From JAFAGX01 sp035622175 (GTDB taxonomy: Bacteria; Acidobacteriota; Terriglobia; Terriglobales; Acidobacteriaceae), in the NCBI GenBank assembly GCA_035622175.1, contig DASPVV010000091.1, forward strand, positions 1-64,000: a stretch of DNA of 64,000 nt. Reading direction: 5' to 3'. A program made the position numbers and the translations under genes. Shown one piece after another: positions 55,404 through 64,000 of this stretch. Below the pieces are notes generated by a model, which was given only the letters and a program-made list of their open reading frames with translations, was not told the origin of the DNA and ran no database searches. Every line of letters starts with the position of its first letter. Position 1 is the first letter of the stretch.

Positions 55404-56498
55404 GTGCGGGTTGCCGAGTTCGACTACGATCTTCCTCGAGAACTGATTGCGCAAGAGCCGTTGCCTGAGCGGGCTGCCTCCCGGCTCCTGCATCTTGATC
55501 GCAGCTCGGCAACCATCCGGGATCGATGGTTCCGCGAGTTCCCCTCCCTGCTCCGGCCCGACGACCTGGTCGTATTCAACAACACTCGTGTATTCCCTGC
55601 CCGCCTGTATGGAAGGAGAAGTGGCCGCAACGCTCAGCCGGTCAGTCGACGCAATCCCGCCGCAGGAGATTTCCTGACCGGTCGGGTTGAAGTACTCTTG
55701 ACCCGCCGGATTTCCGAGCAGCCGAATGAGTGGGAATGCCTGGTTCATCCTGGACGCAAGATCGGGGTCGGAGAGCTGCTGTTCTTCGGAGACCATCATG
55801 AGCTCCAGGCCGAGGTTGTGGCCCGCGATAGTTTTGGCAAGCGCCGGCTGCGATTTCAGCCGGTTTCCGACTTTGCCGGGCTGATCGAACAGCTCGGGCA
55901 CGTACCCCTTCCGCCCTACATTGATCGAGAAGACTGCCCCGCCGACCGGGATCGCTATCAGACGGTCTATGCTCAGCAACCGGGTTCGGTGGCCGCCCCC
56001 ACCGCAGGTCTGCACTTCAGCCATGAGATCCTGGAGCAAATGCGAGAGCGTGGCATCGAGACCACCCAAATCACCCTGCATGTCGGTCTGGGGACGTTCC
56101 AGCCGGTGCGGGTCGAGCAAGTCGAAGACCACCGCTTAGATCGCGAATCCTATACGATCCCCGAGGAAGCAGCCTCGAAGCTCAATCGCGCCCGCCGCGA
56201 GCGACGCCGGGTGGTGGCCGTCGGCACGACTACGGTTCGAGCCCTGGAGGATGGCTTTCCGCGCTCCGGCAATCGCTCAATCCAACCGGGCACCGGGGAA
56301 GCCGGGCTGTTCATTTATCCCGGCTATCAGTTTCAGGTCGTGGGCAGCATACTCACGAATTTCCACCTCCCCCAATCCACCCTGTTGATGCTGGTATGCG
56401 CGTTCGCCGGACAACAAGCCACTCTCAAGGCTTACCAACACGCCACCCAGGAGAAGTACCGGTTCTATTCTTATGGCGATTGCATGTTGGTCGAGTAG
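55404..56498 (+). CDS. queA: tRNA preQ1(34) S-adenosylmethionine ribosyltransferase-isomerase
   Basis: 364 residues, the normal size. It starts at GTG 55404 with RVAEFDYDLPRELIAQEPLP, the typical N-terminus, so the near-absent leader is real on this reading. VFNNTRVFPARL, the TAGLHFSHEILEQM block, HVGLGTFQPV and the final ILTNFHLPQSTLLMLV are conserved QueA landmarks. It moves the ribosyl group of SAM to preQ1 in tRNA to form epoxyqueuosine. gluQ elsewhere in this window acts later on queuosine in tRNA(Asp). Confidence 0.97.
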   Translation: MRVAEFDYDLPRELIAQEPLPERAASRLLHLDRSSATIRDRWFREFPSLLRPDDLVVFNNTRVFPARLYGRRSGRNAQPVSRRNPAAGDFLTGRVEVLLTRRISEQPNEWECLVHPGRKIGVGELLFFGDHHELQAEVVARDSFGKRRLRFQPVSDFAGLIEQLGHVPLPPYIDREDCPADRDRYQTVYAQQPGSVAAPTAGLHFSHEILEQMRERGIETTQITLHVGLGTFQPVRVEQVEDHRLDRESYTIPEEAASKLNRARRERRRVVAVGTTTVRALEDGFPRSGNRSIQPGTGEAGLFIYPGYQFQVVGSILTNFHLPQSTLLMLVCAFAGQQATLKAYQHATQEKYRFYSYGDCMLVE

Positions 56499-56526
56499 GA
56501 CTTCGTCCCGATACTCTATCCCGATG

Positions 56527-56547
56527 GGCGGCCAGGAATCGGCCGCC
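56527..56547 (+). other. perfect 7-bp hairpin after queA
   Basis: GGCGGCC and GGCCGCC enclose AGGAATC. It lies 28 bases after the queA stop and lacks a T-tract, so termination would need another mechanism or not occur at all. Confidence 0.55.
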
Positions 56548-56642
56548 TCACCTCCGCAACCGCTGCCTGGGGCTGAAAAGCGCGGAGTTCCGTCCGCCTC
56601 GGATCGGCCTGGATTGGCGGCCAGGGGGGGCAGCCAACGCGC

Positions 56643-56648
56643 TATACT
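56643..56648 (+). promoter_or_regulatory. candidate -10 box (TATACT) for the cysteine dioxygenase gene
   Basis: TATACT stands 24 bases before the GGAG-preceded ATG 56673. No reliable -35 box was found. Confidence 0.45.
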
Positions 56649-56672
56649 GAGGTCGAAAAAACGGAGTGCAAG

Positions 56673-57257
56673 ATGGGCCCACAAGCGCTGTCCCAGCCAG
56701 TTTCCATCCAGGACTTTGTTGCCGGATTGCGCAGATTTCCCGAAGCCAGCTTCGACCAGACCGACTCGATCCTAGAGTTTCTGCTCACCATGCCGGTCGC
56801 TCCCGCTACTCTGGGCCCTTACTTAACCTGGGATCGCCAGCATTACACCCGAAATCTAATTGACAAGACGCTGCGTTACGAGCTGATTGCGATCTGCTGG
56901 GAGATTGGGCAGATCAGCTCAGTGCACAATCATCGCGACCAGAACTGCTGGATGGCGGTACCGTTCGGCCGGTTGATGGTGGAGAATTACCACGTGCTCC
57001 GGCAGGATCTGAAAAACGGTACCTGTCGGCTCGAAACCGCCAACCGTGTGGAAATGAATCCCACTCTTCCCTGCGCCGTGGATCCGCTCCGCCCGGTGCA
57101 TCGGGTCTTGAACCTTCGCGAGTTCGGTGAGCGAGCGGTAAGCCTCCACGTGTATTCGCGACCCTTCGATACCTGTGTCGTTTATTCTCCCGAGCAAGGC
57201 ACATGCGGAGAGATCCAACTGCACTACACCACCGAGTACGGAAAAGCTAAAAAATAA
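56673..57257 (+). CDS. cysteine dioxygenase-type cupin protein
   Basis: 194 residues of a type I cysteine-dioxygenase cupin. SSVHNHRDQNCW supplies His85 and His87 for iron and a Cys at 92 in the position of the crosslinked Cys of the family. LREFGERAVSLHVYSRPFDTC holds the third His and the partner Tyr. Such enzymes oxidise L-cysteine to cysteine sulfinic acid. A good GGAG ribosome site is present. No further taurine or sulfinate gene lies nearby. Confidence 0.9.
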   Translation: MGPQALSQPVSIQDFVAGLRRFPEASFDQTDSILEFLLTMPVAPATLGPYLTWDRQHYTRNLIDKTLRYELIAICWEIGQISSVHNHRDQNCWMAVPFGRLMVENYHVLRQDLKNGTCRLETANRVEMNPTLPCAVDPLRPVHRVLNLREFGERAVSLHVYSRPFDTCVVYSPEQGTCGEIQLHYTTEYGKAKK

Positions 57258-57357
57258 CTGCCGCAACCGCAATCGTGCGCAGCCGGCTACGCCTGGCGCC
57301 GCCAGATCTCTAGAAGTGTCTTCCCTAGGCCCAGGCGGGGGCCGGCCTGGTCCCTGC

Positions 57358-57363
57358 TACACT
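57358..57363 (+). promoter_or_regulatory. candidate -10 box (TACACT) for polA
   Basis: With TACACT here, transcription would start near 57370, just after GTG 57368 and before AGAAGG and ATG 57395. This favours the ATG as the polA start. The -35 region is not convincing. Confidence 0.4.
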
Positions 57364-57394
57364 TTAGGTGGCCAAGCAGAAGGTCATCCCCCAC

Positions 57395-60166
57395 ATGAAG
57401 GCTGAGAATCAGGTTTCGAGTCCCCCACCCCCGAGCCCTTCCCCACCCGGCGCGGGGAGCGCGGGGCGCATTTTCCTGATCGACGCCATGTCGTTTATCT
57501 TTCGCGCCTATCATGCCATGGCCCGACAGAGGGGAATGTCTACCAAGACGGGCTTGCCCACGGCGGCAACCTATGTGTTCGTCAACATGCTGCGCAAATT
57601 GCGCGACGACTTCGCACCCCAATATCTGGCGGCGGTCTTCGACGTGGCGGCGCCTACGTTTCGCGACGAACAGGCAGGGACGATCACCACCGTGCGCAAG
57701 TTCGATCTGAAGACCCAAACTTTTCAGGAGATTCAGTACCGCGGTTACAAGGCCAATCGCAGCGAGATGCCCGGCGATCTGGCGCAGCAGTTGCCCTACA
57801 TACGCCGAGCCCTCGAAGCCTACCGAATTCCCATGCTTGAGCTCGCGGGTTACGAAGCCGATGACGTCATCGGAACTTTGGCGCGGAAGGCGGTCGAGCA
57901 GTCGTACTCGGTCTATGTGGTATCGAGCGACAAAGATATGTTGCAGTTGGTCAACGACCAGATTCAAGTGCTCAATCCACCCAAAGACAATCTGATCTGT
58001 GATCGCAAAAAGGTAGAGGAAGTTCTCGGAGTGCCTCCGGAGAGGGTGGTGGACGTGATGGCCTTGCGCGGGGACACGATCGATAATGTCCCGGGCGCAC
58101 CGGGAATCGGCGACAGAGGCTCTGTCGAACTCATCCGGCGCTTCGGCACCGTCGAGCAGGCCATTGCCGGCGCCGCCATGGTGGAAAAGAAGACCTATCG
58201 CGAGTCGCTCGAGAACAATAGCGACATCATCCTTCTCAGCAAGAAGCTGGTAACCATTGATTGCGCAGTGCCGGTTGCATTCGATGCGAGTGCGATGCAA
58301 GCCGGCGAACCCGATCTTGAAGCTCTGCGCCGGCTCTTCACGGAACTCGAGTTCACTTCTTTATTGAAGGACCTGCTGCCGATCGGAGAGGTCCACGCGG
58401 GACGATATTCGGAAGCGAAGACCGCGAAGGATCTCGCAGGAGTCCTCGAGCCGAGGACGCCGGACTGCCCCCTCTCGCTGGCGCTCGCCAGTGCGATTCC
58501 TGCCGCGCCAGACGCCGAAAAGGAAGAGGAAAACTGCGATGACGGCCGGCTGCCACTCCGGCCGGAGACGGCTCGAGAAGACGTGCCCTTGAGCATCGCA
58601 ATTGCATCAAGGTCGGGCGAGGCCGTCACGGTCACGGCCCAGAATCTGGAAGCGATGGCCAGCCTGAAATCGGTTCTGGCCGACGCCAAGAGGGCCAAGG
58701 CGATTCACGATTGGAAGACCGCCAGCCATATCTTGGAGCAGCACGGAATCATCCTGCGCGGGGTCGAACACGATCCCATGCTGTACTCCTATTTGCTCGA
58801 TCCCACCTACTCTTCGCATGGCTTGGCCGATGTGGCGTTGCGGCGATTCAACCTGCAGCTCAGCGGAACTTTGCCGGAAGCGGCGGATATGACCGGCAGG
58901 CTGGCATGGGCACTGCGCCGCGAAGTGGAAGCTCAGGGGCTGCTCCGGCTGTACCAGGAGATTGACCTGCCGCTCGCGCCCGTACTCGCGCGCATGGAGC
59001 GAGCCGGAGTGAAGATTGATCGCCGAGCCTTGGCGGAGATGTCGGCGCGCCTCGAAGAAGCCATCGACCGGAAAGCGAAAGAGATCTATGCCAGCTGCGG
59101 AGAGGAATTCAATATCAGCTCCCCCAAGCAATTGGGAGACGTTCTGTTCAACCGCTTAGGTCTGCCCAAGCCGGTAAAATACGGCAAAGGCAAAACCATT
59201 TCGACGGCCGTGGACGTGCTCGAGGGGTTGGCCGCGACCCATGAGGCGCCACGCTTGGTGCTCGAGTATCGCCAGCTCACCAAACTCAAATCCACCTACG
59301 TGGATGCCCTGCCGGCGCTGCTCAATGCCTCGACCGGACGGCTGCACACGACGTTTGCTCAAACCGGCACGGCCACCGGCCGATTGTCCTCGGCCAATCC
59401 CAATCTGCAAAACATTCCCGTTCGTACCGAACTGGGGCGCGAGATTCGCGCCGCCTTCATCGCCGAGCCGGGTCATCGCCTGCTGGCGGCTGATTATTCG
59501 CAGATCGAACTGCGTCTGCTGGCGCATTTCTCCGAAGACCCTCTTCTGCTCGAAGCCTATCGCCGGGGGGAGGATATTCACACCTTGACGGCATCTGAGA
59601 TCTTCGCCGTTCCCCCGCTGATGGTAACCCCCGAGCACCGGCGTCGAGCCAAGGTGGTGAATTTCGGCATTGTCTACGGACTCTCGCCGTTCGGGCTATC
59701 CCAGAGTTTGGGCATTGCCACCGGGGAGGCGAAAACCTTCATTGATGCGTATTTTGAGAAGTACCGCGGGGTGCGAACCTTCATCGATCGGACGCTCGCG
59801 GGGGCGCGTCGTGAGCAAAAAGTACGAACCCTGTTCGGACGGGTACGCCCCATTCCCGACATCCTGAGCAAGAACGCGAATCTGCGCGGATTTGCCGAGC
59901 GCACCGCGGTCAATACGCCCCTGCAAGGAACCGCCGCCGATCTGATCAAGCTGGCAATGATTCGCATCGACGCCGCCATCAGACAACGCGGCTTGGCCGC
60001 CAGGATGACACTCCAGGTGCATGACGAGCTGGTGTTTGAGGTGCCCGACTCGGAGATCGAGGAGATGAAAAGCCTGGTGCGTGAGCAGATGGAAAACGTA
60101 CGCCCGCTCGCGGTGCCGCTGGTCGTAGAAATCGGGATCGGGCCAAGCTGGCGAGATCTGGAGTGA
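57395..60166 (+). CDS. polA: DNA polymerase I with degenerate proofreading domain
   Basis: 923 residues. The 5'-3' exonuclease (RIFLIDAMSFIFRAYHAM to about residue 310) carries YEADDVIGTLA and SSDKDMLQL with expected acids. The polymerase motifs are intact: AADYSQIELRLLAHFSED (A), RRRAKVVNFGIVYGLSPFG (B) and MTLQVHDELVFEVP (C). The 3'-5' exonuclease region (about 390-560) lacks the DxE motif: PLSIAIASRSGEAVTV stands where the Asp and Glu should be, and the later acidic positions are also not conserved. Proofreading is therefore probably absent. ATG 57395 with AGAAGG 11 bases before is preferred; GTG 57368 would add nine residues. A Pro/Ser-rich N-terminal extension precedes the first domain. 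Confidence 0.96.
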   Translation: MKAENQVSSPPPPSPSPPGAGSAGRIFLIDAMSFIFRAYHAMARQRGMSTKTGLPTAATYVFVNMLRKLRDDFAPQYLAAVFDVAAPTFRDEQAGTITTVRKFDLKTQTFQEIQYRGYKANRSEMPGDLAQQLPYIRRALEAYRIPMLELAGYEADDVIGTLARKAVEQSYSVYVVSSDKDMLQLVNDQIQVLNPPKDNLICDRKKVEEVLGVPPERVVDVMALRGDTIDNVPGAPGIGDRGSVELIRRFGTVEQAIAGAAMVEKKTYRESLENNSDIILLSKKLVTIDCAVPVAFDASAMQAGEPDLEALRRLFTELEFTSLLKDLLPIGEVHAGRYSEAKTAKDLAGVLEPRTPDCPLSLALASAIPAAPDAEKEEENCDDGRLPLRPETAREDVPLSIAIASRSGEAVTVTAQNLEAMASLKSVLADAKRAKAIHDWKTASHILEQHGIILRGVEHDPMLYSYLLDPTYSSHGLADVALRRFNLQLSGTLPEAADMTGRLAWALRREVEAQGLLRLYQEIDLPLAPVLARMERAGVKIDRRALAEMSARLEEAIDRKAKEIYASCGEEFNISSPKQLGDVLFNRLGLPKPVKYGKGKTISTAVDVLEGLAATHEAPRLVLEYRQLTKLKSTYVDALPALLNASTGRLHTTFAQTGTATGRLSSANPNLQNIPVRTELGREIRAAFIAEPGHRLLAADYSQIELRLLAHFSEDPLLLEAYRRGEDIHTLTASEIFAVPPLMVTPEHRRRAKVVNFGIVYGLSPFGLSQSLGIATGEAKTFIDAYFEKYRGVRTFIDRTLAGARREQKVRTLFGRVRPIPDILSKNANLRGFAERTAVNTPLQGTAADLIKLAMIRIDAAIRQRGLAARMTLQVHDELVFEVPDSEIEEMKSLVREQMENVRPLAVPLVVEIGIGPSWRDLE

Positions 60167-60311
60167 GCCGAGCGAGGGTCCGCAAGTTGCCTTGATCAGC
60201 AGCCAGCGCTCTGAGTCTAATTCGATGTTTCTCGAATCTGGGTCAGCGCCGGGCGGGAACGTTGCGAGAGCACCCAAAGTCGGCTTGCAGCCATGGTCTG
60301 CGCTTTCCTGA

Positions 60312-60509
60312 CTAAGATTGGCCGCTACCCGCTCGCTCCCGCTCCGCGGCTTCGCGCAGCATTCGGCGGTCCCGAGCGTGGGCGATTCTGCGGGCGCGGA
60401 TCAGGCGTCGCAGCACGAAGTAAAACAGGAACCAGGCGAGGGTGCCGGCGGCGAACAGCAGCAGCAGCAGATTGCCCATCGCGGCGAGATTCTCGAGCCA
60501 TGCCCTCAT
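60312..60509 (-). CDS. small single-pass membrane protein, 65 residues
   Basis: The frame starts 39 bases after the stop of glmM on the same strand. It has one hydrophobic helix (GNLLLLLFAAGTLAWFLFYFVL) and a strongly basic/acidic tail (RRLIRARRIAHARDRRM...). No domain is recognised. It is possibly the last gene of the cdaA-cdaR-glmM transcript. Small size and no clear ribosome site keep confidence moderate. Confidence 0.5.
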   Translation of the reverse strand: MRAWLENLAAMGNLLLLLFAAGTLAWFLFYFVLRRLIRARRIAHARDRRMLREAAERERAGSGQS

Positions 60510-60548
60510 GATTCGACGCCGGATGTGGCCGCTCGGAGCACAGCCGGA

Positions 60549-61931
60549 TCAGCTACCCAGGGCCTGCCGGATCGCACCCGCAATGTTCTCGGCCAACGCT
60601 TTCATGGTGTCCACGGATTCGGCTTCCACCATGACGCGGGCGAGTGTTTCGGTGCCGGAATAGCGAACCACGAGACGCCCATTGCCATCGAGTTTGCGTT
60701 CGGCGGCTTCGATGGCTTGCTGAATGGACGCGACCTGGGAGAAGGGTACCTTCTCCCGCACCGGCACGTTCTGAATGATCTGGGGAAACACCTTCAGGTC
60801 GTGAATCAGGGCAGCCAGAGGCTGGCCGGTTCGGGCTACGATCTCCATCACCCGTAAAGCGGTAAGTAAGCCATCGCCCGTGGTCGCTTCCCCATCCAGG
60901 AAGATCACGTGTCCGGATTGCTCACCGCCCAAAATGGCGCCCGTTTTCTGCATCTCTTCGAGCACATACTTATCGCCGACATTGGCCCGCAGCATACGGA
61001 TTCCCGACCGCCGCAAGGCGACTTCGAGCCCCATGTTCGACATGGTGGTTGCCACCAGGGTCGAACCGACCAGAAGGCCGCGCGATCCGAGGTCCCGGGC
61101 GACTAACAAGAGGACGCCGTCGCCATTCACCACATGGCCATTCGCGTCCGAGAAGATGGCACGGTCGGCATCGCCGTCGAAGGTCACGCCCAGGTCGAAT
61201 TGCCCGGCTCTCTCTCGCACCGAGCGAGCTAAGACCTCCGGATGTAAAGCGCCACAGTTCTCATTGATGTTCTTGCCGTCGGGCGAGGCGCCTTGAAACG
61301 TTGCCTGGACACCGCAGGCGCGAAACAGTTCCGGAGCTTCCGCCGTGGCCGCACCATTGGCACAATCCACCAAAATCTTCACGCGGCTCAGATCGGTCTT
61401 CGTGTTCCCCTGAAGCCAGGCGATATAGGCCTGGCGCAAGTCGGCCTCGCCGGGCAAACTTCGCGCCTGAGCCGCGGGGGGAATGTTCGCTCGCTGGTGA
61501 TCCTCGAGCAGGGCGAAAATCTCCTGCTCGATCGTAAGTTCATCAGCGTCGGGCAGCTTGTATCCGTCCCCGGAAAAGATCTTGATACCGTTGTCGGTCC
61601 AGGGATTGTGCGAGGCCGAGATCACCACCCCGGCGCTAAATTTCCGCGAGCGGGCAAGATAGGCGATGCCGGGAGTGGTGATGATGCCCGCGCTTCGCAC
61701 GCGACAGCCGCAGGAGGCCAGTCCTTCGCTGACCCGGTCGGCGATCCAGGAACTGGACTCCCGGGTATCCTGGCCAATCACCACCTCGGGGTGGGCCTGG
61801 CTACGGAGCAAGACATGACCGAGAGCGCGCCCGATCAGGTAGGTGCTCTCGAGGGTCAAGGGGAATTCGCCGGCGACCCCGCGAATGCCATCCGTGCCGA
61901 AAAGTTGTCGGGTTGTCGAACTCTTAGCCAT
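60549..61931 (-). CDS. glmM: phosphoglucosamine mutase
   Basis: 460 residues. GVVISASHNPW carries the phosphorylated Ser107, TFDGDADRAI the metal-binding Asp triad and DGEATTGDGLLTALR the sugar loop; RYSGTETLARVMVEAES is the phosphate-binding end. It converts glucosamine-6-P to glucosamine-1-P for UDP-GlcNAc, a precursor of peptidoglycan and lipopolysaccharide. It is the last of the cdaA-cdaR-glmM genes with only a 7-bp gap to cdaR. In other bacteria CdaA and GlmM can form a complex that lowers c-di-AMP synthesis. Confidence 0.97.
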   Translation of the reverse strand: MAKSSTTRQLFGTDGIRGVAGEFPLTLESTYLIGRALGHVLLRSQAHPEVVIGQDTRESSSWIADRVSEGLASCGCRVRSAGIITTPGIAYLARSRKFSAGVVISASHNPWTDNGIKIFSGDGYKLPDADELTIEQEIFALLEDHQRANIPPAAQARSLPGEADLRQAYIAWLQGNTKTDLSRVKILVDCANGAATAEAPELFRACGVQATFQGASPDGKNINENCGALHPEVLARSVRERAGQFDLGVTFDGDADRAIFSDANGHVVNGDGVLLLVARDLGSRGLLVGSTLVATTMSNMGLEVALRRSGIRMLRANVGDKYVLEEMQKTGAILGGEQSGHVIFLDGEATTGDGLLTALRVMEIVARTGQPLAALIHDLKVFPQIIQNVPVREKVPFSQVASIQQAIEAAERKLDGNGRLVVRYSGTETLARVMVEAESVDTMKALAENIAGAIRQALGS

Positions 61932-61938
61932 GCGAGAT

Positions 61939-62625
61939 CTAGCCGCCGTTTTTGGGAACCACCTTCTGCATCATAATCGTGATCCGCACCGGGTCGAGGT
62001 TCGTCACCTGCACCAGAGGGTCGGCCACGTAGGCATGCCGCAGCAGGGCGATCCGATTGATCACCCCGGTGATGTCCACCGGGTCGGTGGTCGCCGATTC
62101 GACGGCTTCGACTCGCTTCTCGGGGCCAACAATCAGTACGACAGACGGGTCGACCACAATCTGGCCGATCTGATAGCCCTGGGCGAAGGAGCCCACGACT
62201 CTAGGTTCGACGGGAACTTGCCGGGTCACCCGAAAGTCGAAGGCCAGGCGGACCTGGCTGGGAATCACTTGCAGCACCTGAAGCTCGTGCGGTTGGTGGA
62301 CCTGATGGGCGGTCAGGTCAAAGGTACGCTCGCCCGGCTTTACCCCCTCCAGCCAGAGGTCCACATACACCTCGGAGGCCTGCAAGCGGCGGATCGCCTG
62401 CTCGGGACCGCGCAACCGGACCTGCGCCTTGGGGATGTTTTCCGAACTGATCTCCAGGTTCCCGGGCATGTTCTCGAATGCGATCGGCACTTCCACCGCA
62501 ACCTCCGCCGACGGTTGTTCGCTCACCGCCAGCCACAATCCCACGGCCAGCACGAGCGCCACCAACTTGAGCCCGAGGTTATGAAATACGTAACGAACCA
62601 AGGAACTGTAAATGCCCTTAAACAT
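61939..62625 (-). CDS. cdaR: CdaR/YbbR-domain regulator of CdaA
   Basis: 228 residues from ATG 62625, which overlaps the cdaA stop by eight bases and has AGGAAAGCG before it. One N-terminal membrane helix (LKLVALVLAVGLWLAVSE) anchors YbbR repeats outside the membrane (VPIAFENMPGNLEI, VDLWLEGVKPGERTFDL, PVEPRVVGSFAQGYQIG). CdaR proteins modulate the diadenylate cyclase CdaA. The operon order cdaA-cdaR-glmM is the classic arrangement. Confidence 0.94.
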   Translation of the reverse strand: MFKGIYSSLVRYVFHNLGLKLVALVLAVGLWLAVSEQPSAEVAVEVPIAFENMPGNLEISSENIPKAQVRLRGPEQAIRRLQASEVYVDLWLEGVKPGERTFDLTAHQVHQPHELQVLQVIPSQVRLAFDFRVTRQVPVEPRVVGSFAQGYQIGQIVVDPSVVLIVGPEKRVEAVESATTDPVDITGVINRIALLRHAYVADPLVQVTNLDPVRITIMMQKVVPKNGG

Positions 62626-63508
62626 CGCTTTCCTGATTGATCCTTGCATCGGCCGAGCGAGGGGAGCGACTGCGTGGGATCTCGCTCTCCGAGTCTTCGA
62701 GTACCGCGCGGCCATTGGTCATTTCGGTGGGCAGGGTCACCGGAGGCACATAACGGTGCAGCAGTTCCCCCAGTCGAGCCCGCAACTGATCGATCGAAAG
62801 CTCCCGTTCGATTTTTCCTGCGACCGCCAAACTGATGCTGCCGGTTTCCTCCGACACAATCACCGCGATCGCGTCCGTCTCTTCGGTGACCCCGATCCCG
62901 GCACGGTGCCGCGTCCCAAGTTGCGTCGACAACACCGGATTCATGGATAAAGGCAGGAAGCAGGCGGCAGCGGCAATCCGGTCCTTCTGAATGATCACGG
63001 CACCGTCGTGGAGGGGAGCGCTCGGTCGAAAGATGGTCGCCAGCAAATCGTAGGAGAGTCGGGCGTCGAGCGGAACTCCGCTTTCAATATAGGTACGCAA
63101 GCCGATCTCACGCTCAATCACCATCAGAGCCCCGGTCTGGTTCTGATAAAACAGATTGGCGGCCAGCACGATGTCGTCATAGGCCTCGGCCGCCGGATTC
63201 GTGCCGCGGCCGAAGGTAAGCCTTCTTCCTAAGCGGGTCAGGGCTAGCCGAAGCTCACCGGCAAACAGCACGATCAGGGCGAAGACCGTATACGGCAAGA
63301 ATGTGCGCACGAGCCAATCGAGGGTGGGGAGTTGGCCGAGCTCGAACAGGTACACGGCCAGGGCCGCCGCCGCCACTCCGACCAGCGTGAGTGCGGCACG
63401 TGTGCCTTTGATCAGCGCCAGCAGCTCATAAATAATGATCGCGACCAGCAGAATGTCGATGACCGATGCCATCGACACGTGTGGCCGGGCCGATAGAAGC
63501 TGCGTCAC
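62618..63508 (-). CDS. cdaA: diadenylate cyclase CdaA
   Basis: 296 residues from GTG 63508 with a GGAGG ribosome site seven bases upstream. Three N-terminal membrane helices (about 15-90) are followed by the DAC domain: LHDGAVIIQKDRI (DGA motif) and GTRHRAGIGVTEETDA (RHR motif), both intact for making c-di-AMP from two ATP. The C-terminal tail (about 260-296) is charged and variable. It heads the cdaA-cdaR-glmM operon, where second-messenger synthesis is tied to cell-wall precursor supply. Confidence 0.97.
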   Translation of the reverse strand: MTQLLSARPHVSMASVIDILLVAIIIYELLALIKGTRAALTLVGVAAAALAVYLFELGQLPTLDWLVRTFLPYTVFALIVLFAGELRLALTRLGRRLTFGRGTNPAAEAYDDIVLAANLFYQNQTGALMVIEREIGLRTYIESGVPLDARLSYDLLATIFRPSAPLHDGAVIIQKDRIAAAACFLPLSMNPVLSTQLGTRHRAGIGVTEETDAIAVIVSEETGSISLAVAGKIERELSIDQLRARLGELLHRYVPPVTLPTEMTNGRAVLEDSESEIPRSRSPRSADARINQESDV

Positions 63509-63621
63509 TCCATCGCCTCCCTTCGAGAAACCCAGACCCCGACCAAACTCATTGTAATCGAAGAATTCACGATGGCGGCAGGCAAGAAACTGGTGGCAGG
63601 GCGCGTCGATTTTCCTGGTTT

Positions 63622-64000
63622 TTATTCGCGCGAGCGGGTGGAATCCGCTATTTCAATCTGCATTCCCTCGGCGGCGGCGCGCACCCGAGCATAGTAGTTA
63701 CGCGCTTCGCTTACGGCTCGGTCGATGCAGTCGTCGTCGTGGTCCGGATCGTGGTGGAACAGAACCAGTTCCTTGGCGCCGCTCTCCATGGCCACGTTGA
63801 CGGCCTCGCGCCAGTGGCTGTGGCCCCATCCCCTGCGGCGCGCCAAATATTCGTCGGGAAGGTACTGGGCATCGTAAATCAGCACATCGGCGCCCGCGGC
63901 AAGCTCGCGAACGTTGCGGTCGAAGACACCGTCCCCCGGCTCGTTATCTGTGGCGTAGACGATGACCCCCTCCCGGGTTTCGAGCCGGAATCCCATGCAT
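63622..64000 (-). CDS. metallo-beta-lactamase-fold hydrolase, truncated at window edge
   Basis: Only the C-terminal part (about 126 residues) lies in the window; the frame is open through 64000. VIVYATDNEPGD holds the conserved Asp of the MBL fold; DVLIYDAQYLPDEY and GWGHSHWREAVNVA follow, then LFHHDPDHDDDCID with a final His near the metal site. Such segments resemble PhnP/RNase Z-like hydrolases. Full function cannot be told from the fragment. Confidence 0.8.
   Translation of the reverse strand, partial: CMGFRLETREGVIVYATDNEPGDGVFDRNVRELAAGADVLIYDAQYLPDEYLARRRGWGHSHWREAVNVAMESGAKELVLFHHDPDHDDDCIDRAVSEARNYYARVRAAAEGMQIEIADSTRSRE

Overview
The window reads as ordinary, gene-dense chromosome of a GC-rich Gram-negative soil-type bacterium. 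The gene families (DUF885 peptidase, FecR/DUF6600 surface protein, PilZ, deiodinase-like selenoprotein, many glycoside and lipid exporters, Acidobacteria-style small hypotheticals) suggest an Acidobacteriota member. That is inference from family content, not a phylogenetic result. About 50 real genes are visible. No rRNA, intact tRNA, CRISPR array or complete insertion sequence was recognised.

Layout. 1-1940 is a small accessory patch: a vapBC toxin-antitoxin pair with a direct-repeat operator, a frameshifted DUF5615 pseudogene containing a 15-bp triplication, a transposase fragment, and what looks like the 5' half of a tRNA-Leu(CAA) running into the 3' end of fabI. 1933-8336 holds fabI, an MFS exporter, a GT2/GT39 glycosyltransferase pair, a TPR protein and a secreted small protein. 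8655-14883 groups a DUF885 peptidase, a D-threonine-aldolase-like PLP enzyme, an amino acid permease and an N-acyl-D-amino-acid deacylase, which together look like a D-amino-acid or peptide scavenging module. 15044-26424 is a leftward six-gene run: an ABC exporter, a 1,493-residue cyclic-beta-glucan-synthase-like protein that lacks the usual C-terminal GH94 part, a second ABC exporter, a MacB/Lol-type ATPase and permease, and an esterase. It reads as a polysaccharide synthesis and export locus.

26728-44388 is mixed metabolism and envelope: GH39 and GH20 glycosidases, an MscS channel, a CPBP protease, a tail-anchored protein built of 41-residue repeats, an FmdB zinc ribbon, a YheT hydrolase, a DUF1624 acyltransferase, galT, a class III aminotransferase, an EamA exporter and a beta-barrel-like protein. 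44593-47894 holds glnA, gluQ and the most striking gene of the window: a deiodinase-family protein with an in-frame UGA at the catalytic position, followed by a hairpin with the hallmarks of a bacterial SECIS element, i.e. a selenoprotein.

47941-64000 holds PilZ and FecR/DUF6600 genes transcribed divergently, a GT2, an orphan MacB-type permease, a Trm112-like zinc ribbon too short for ordinary ORF lists, a class II aldolase, queA (apparently leaderless), a cysteine dioxygenase, polA with a degenerate proofreading domain, and the leftward cdaA-cdaR-glmM operon for c-di-AMP and cell-wall precursor synthesis. It ends in a truncated MBL-fold hydrolase.
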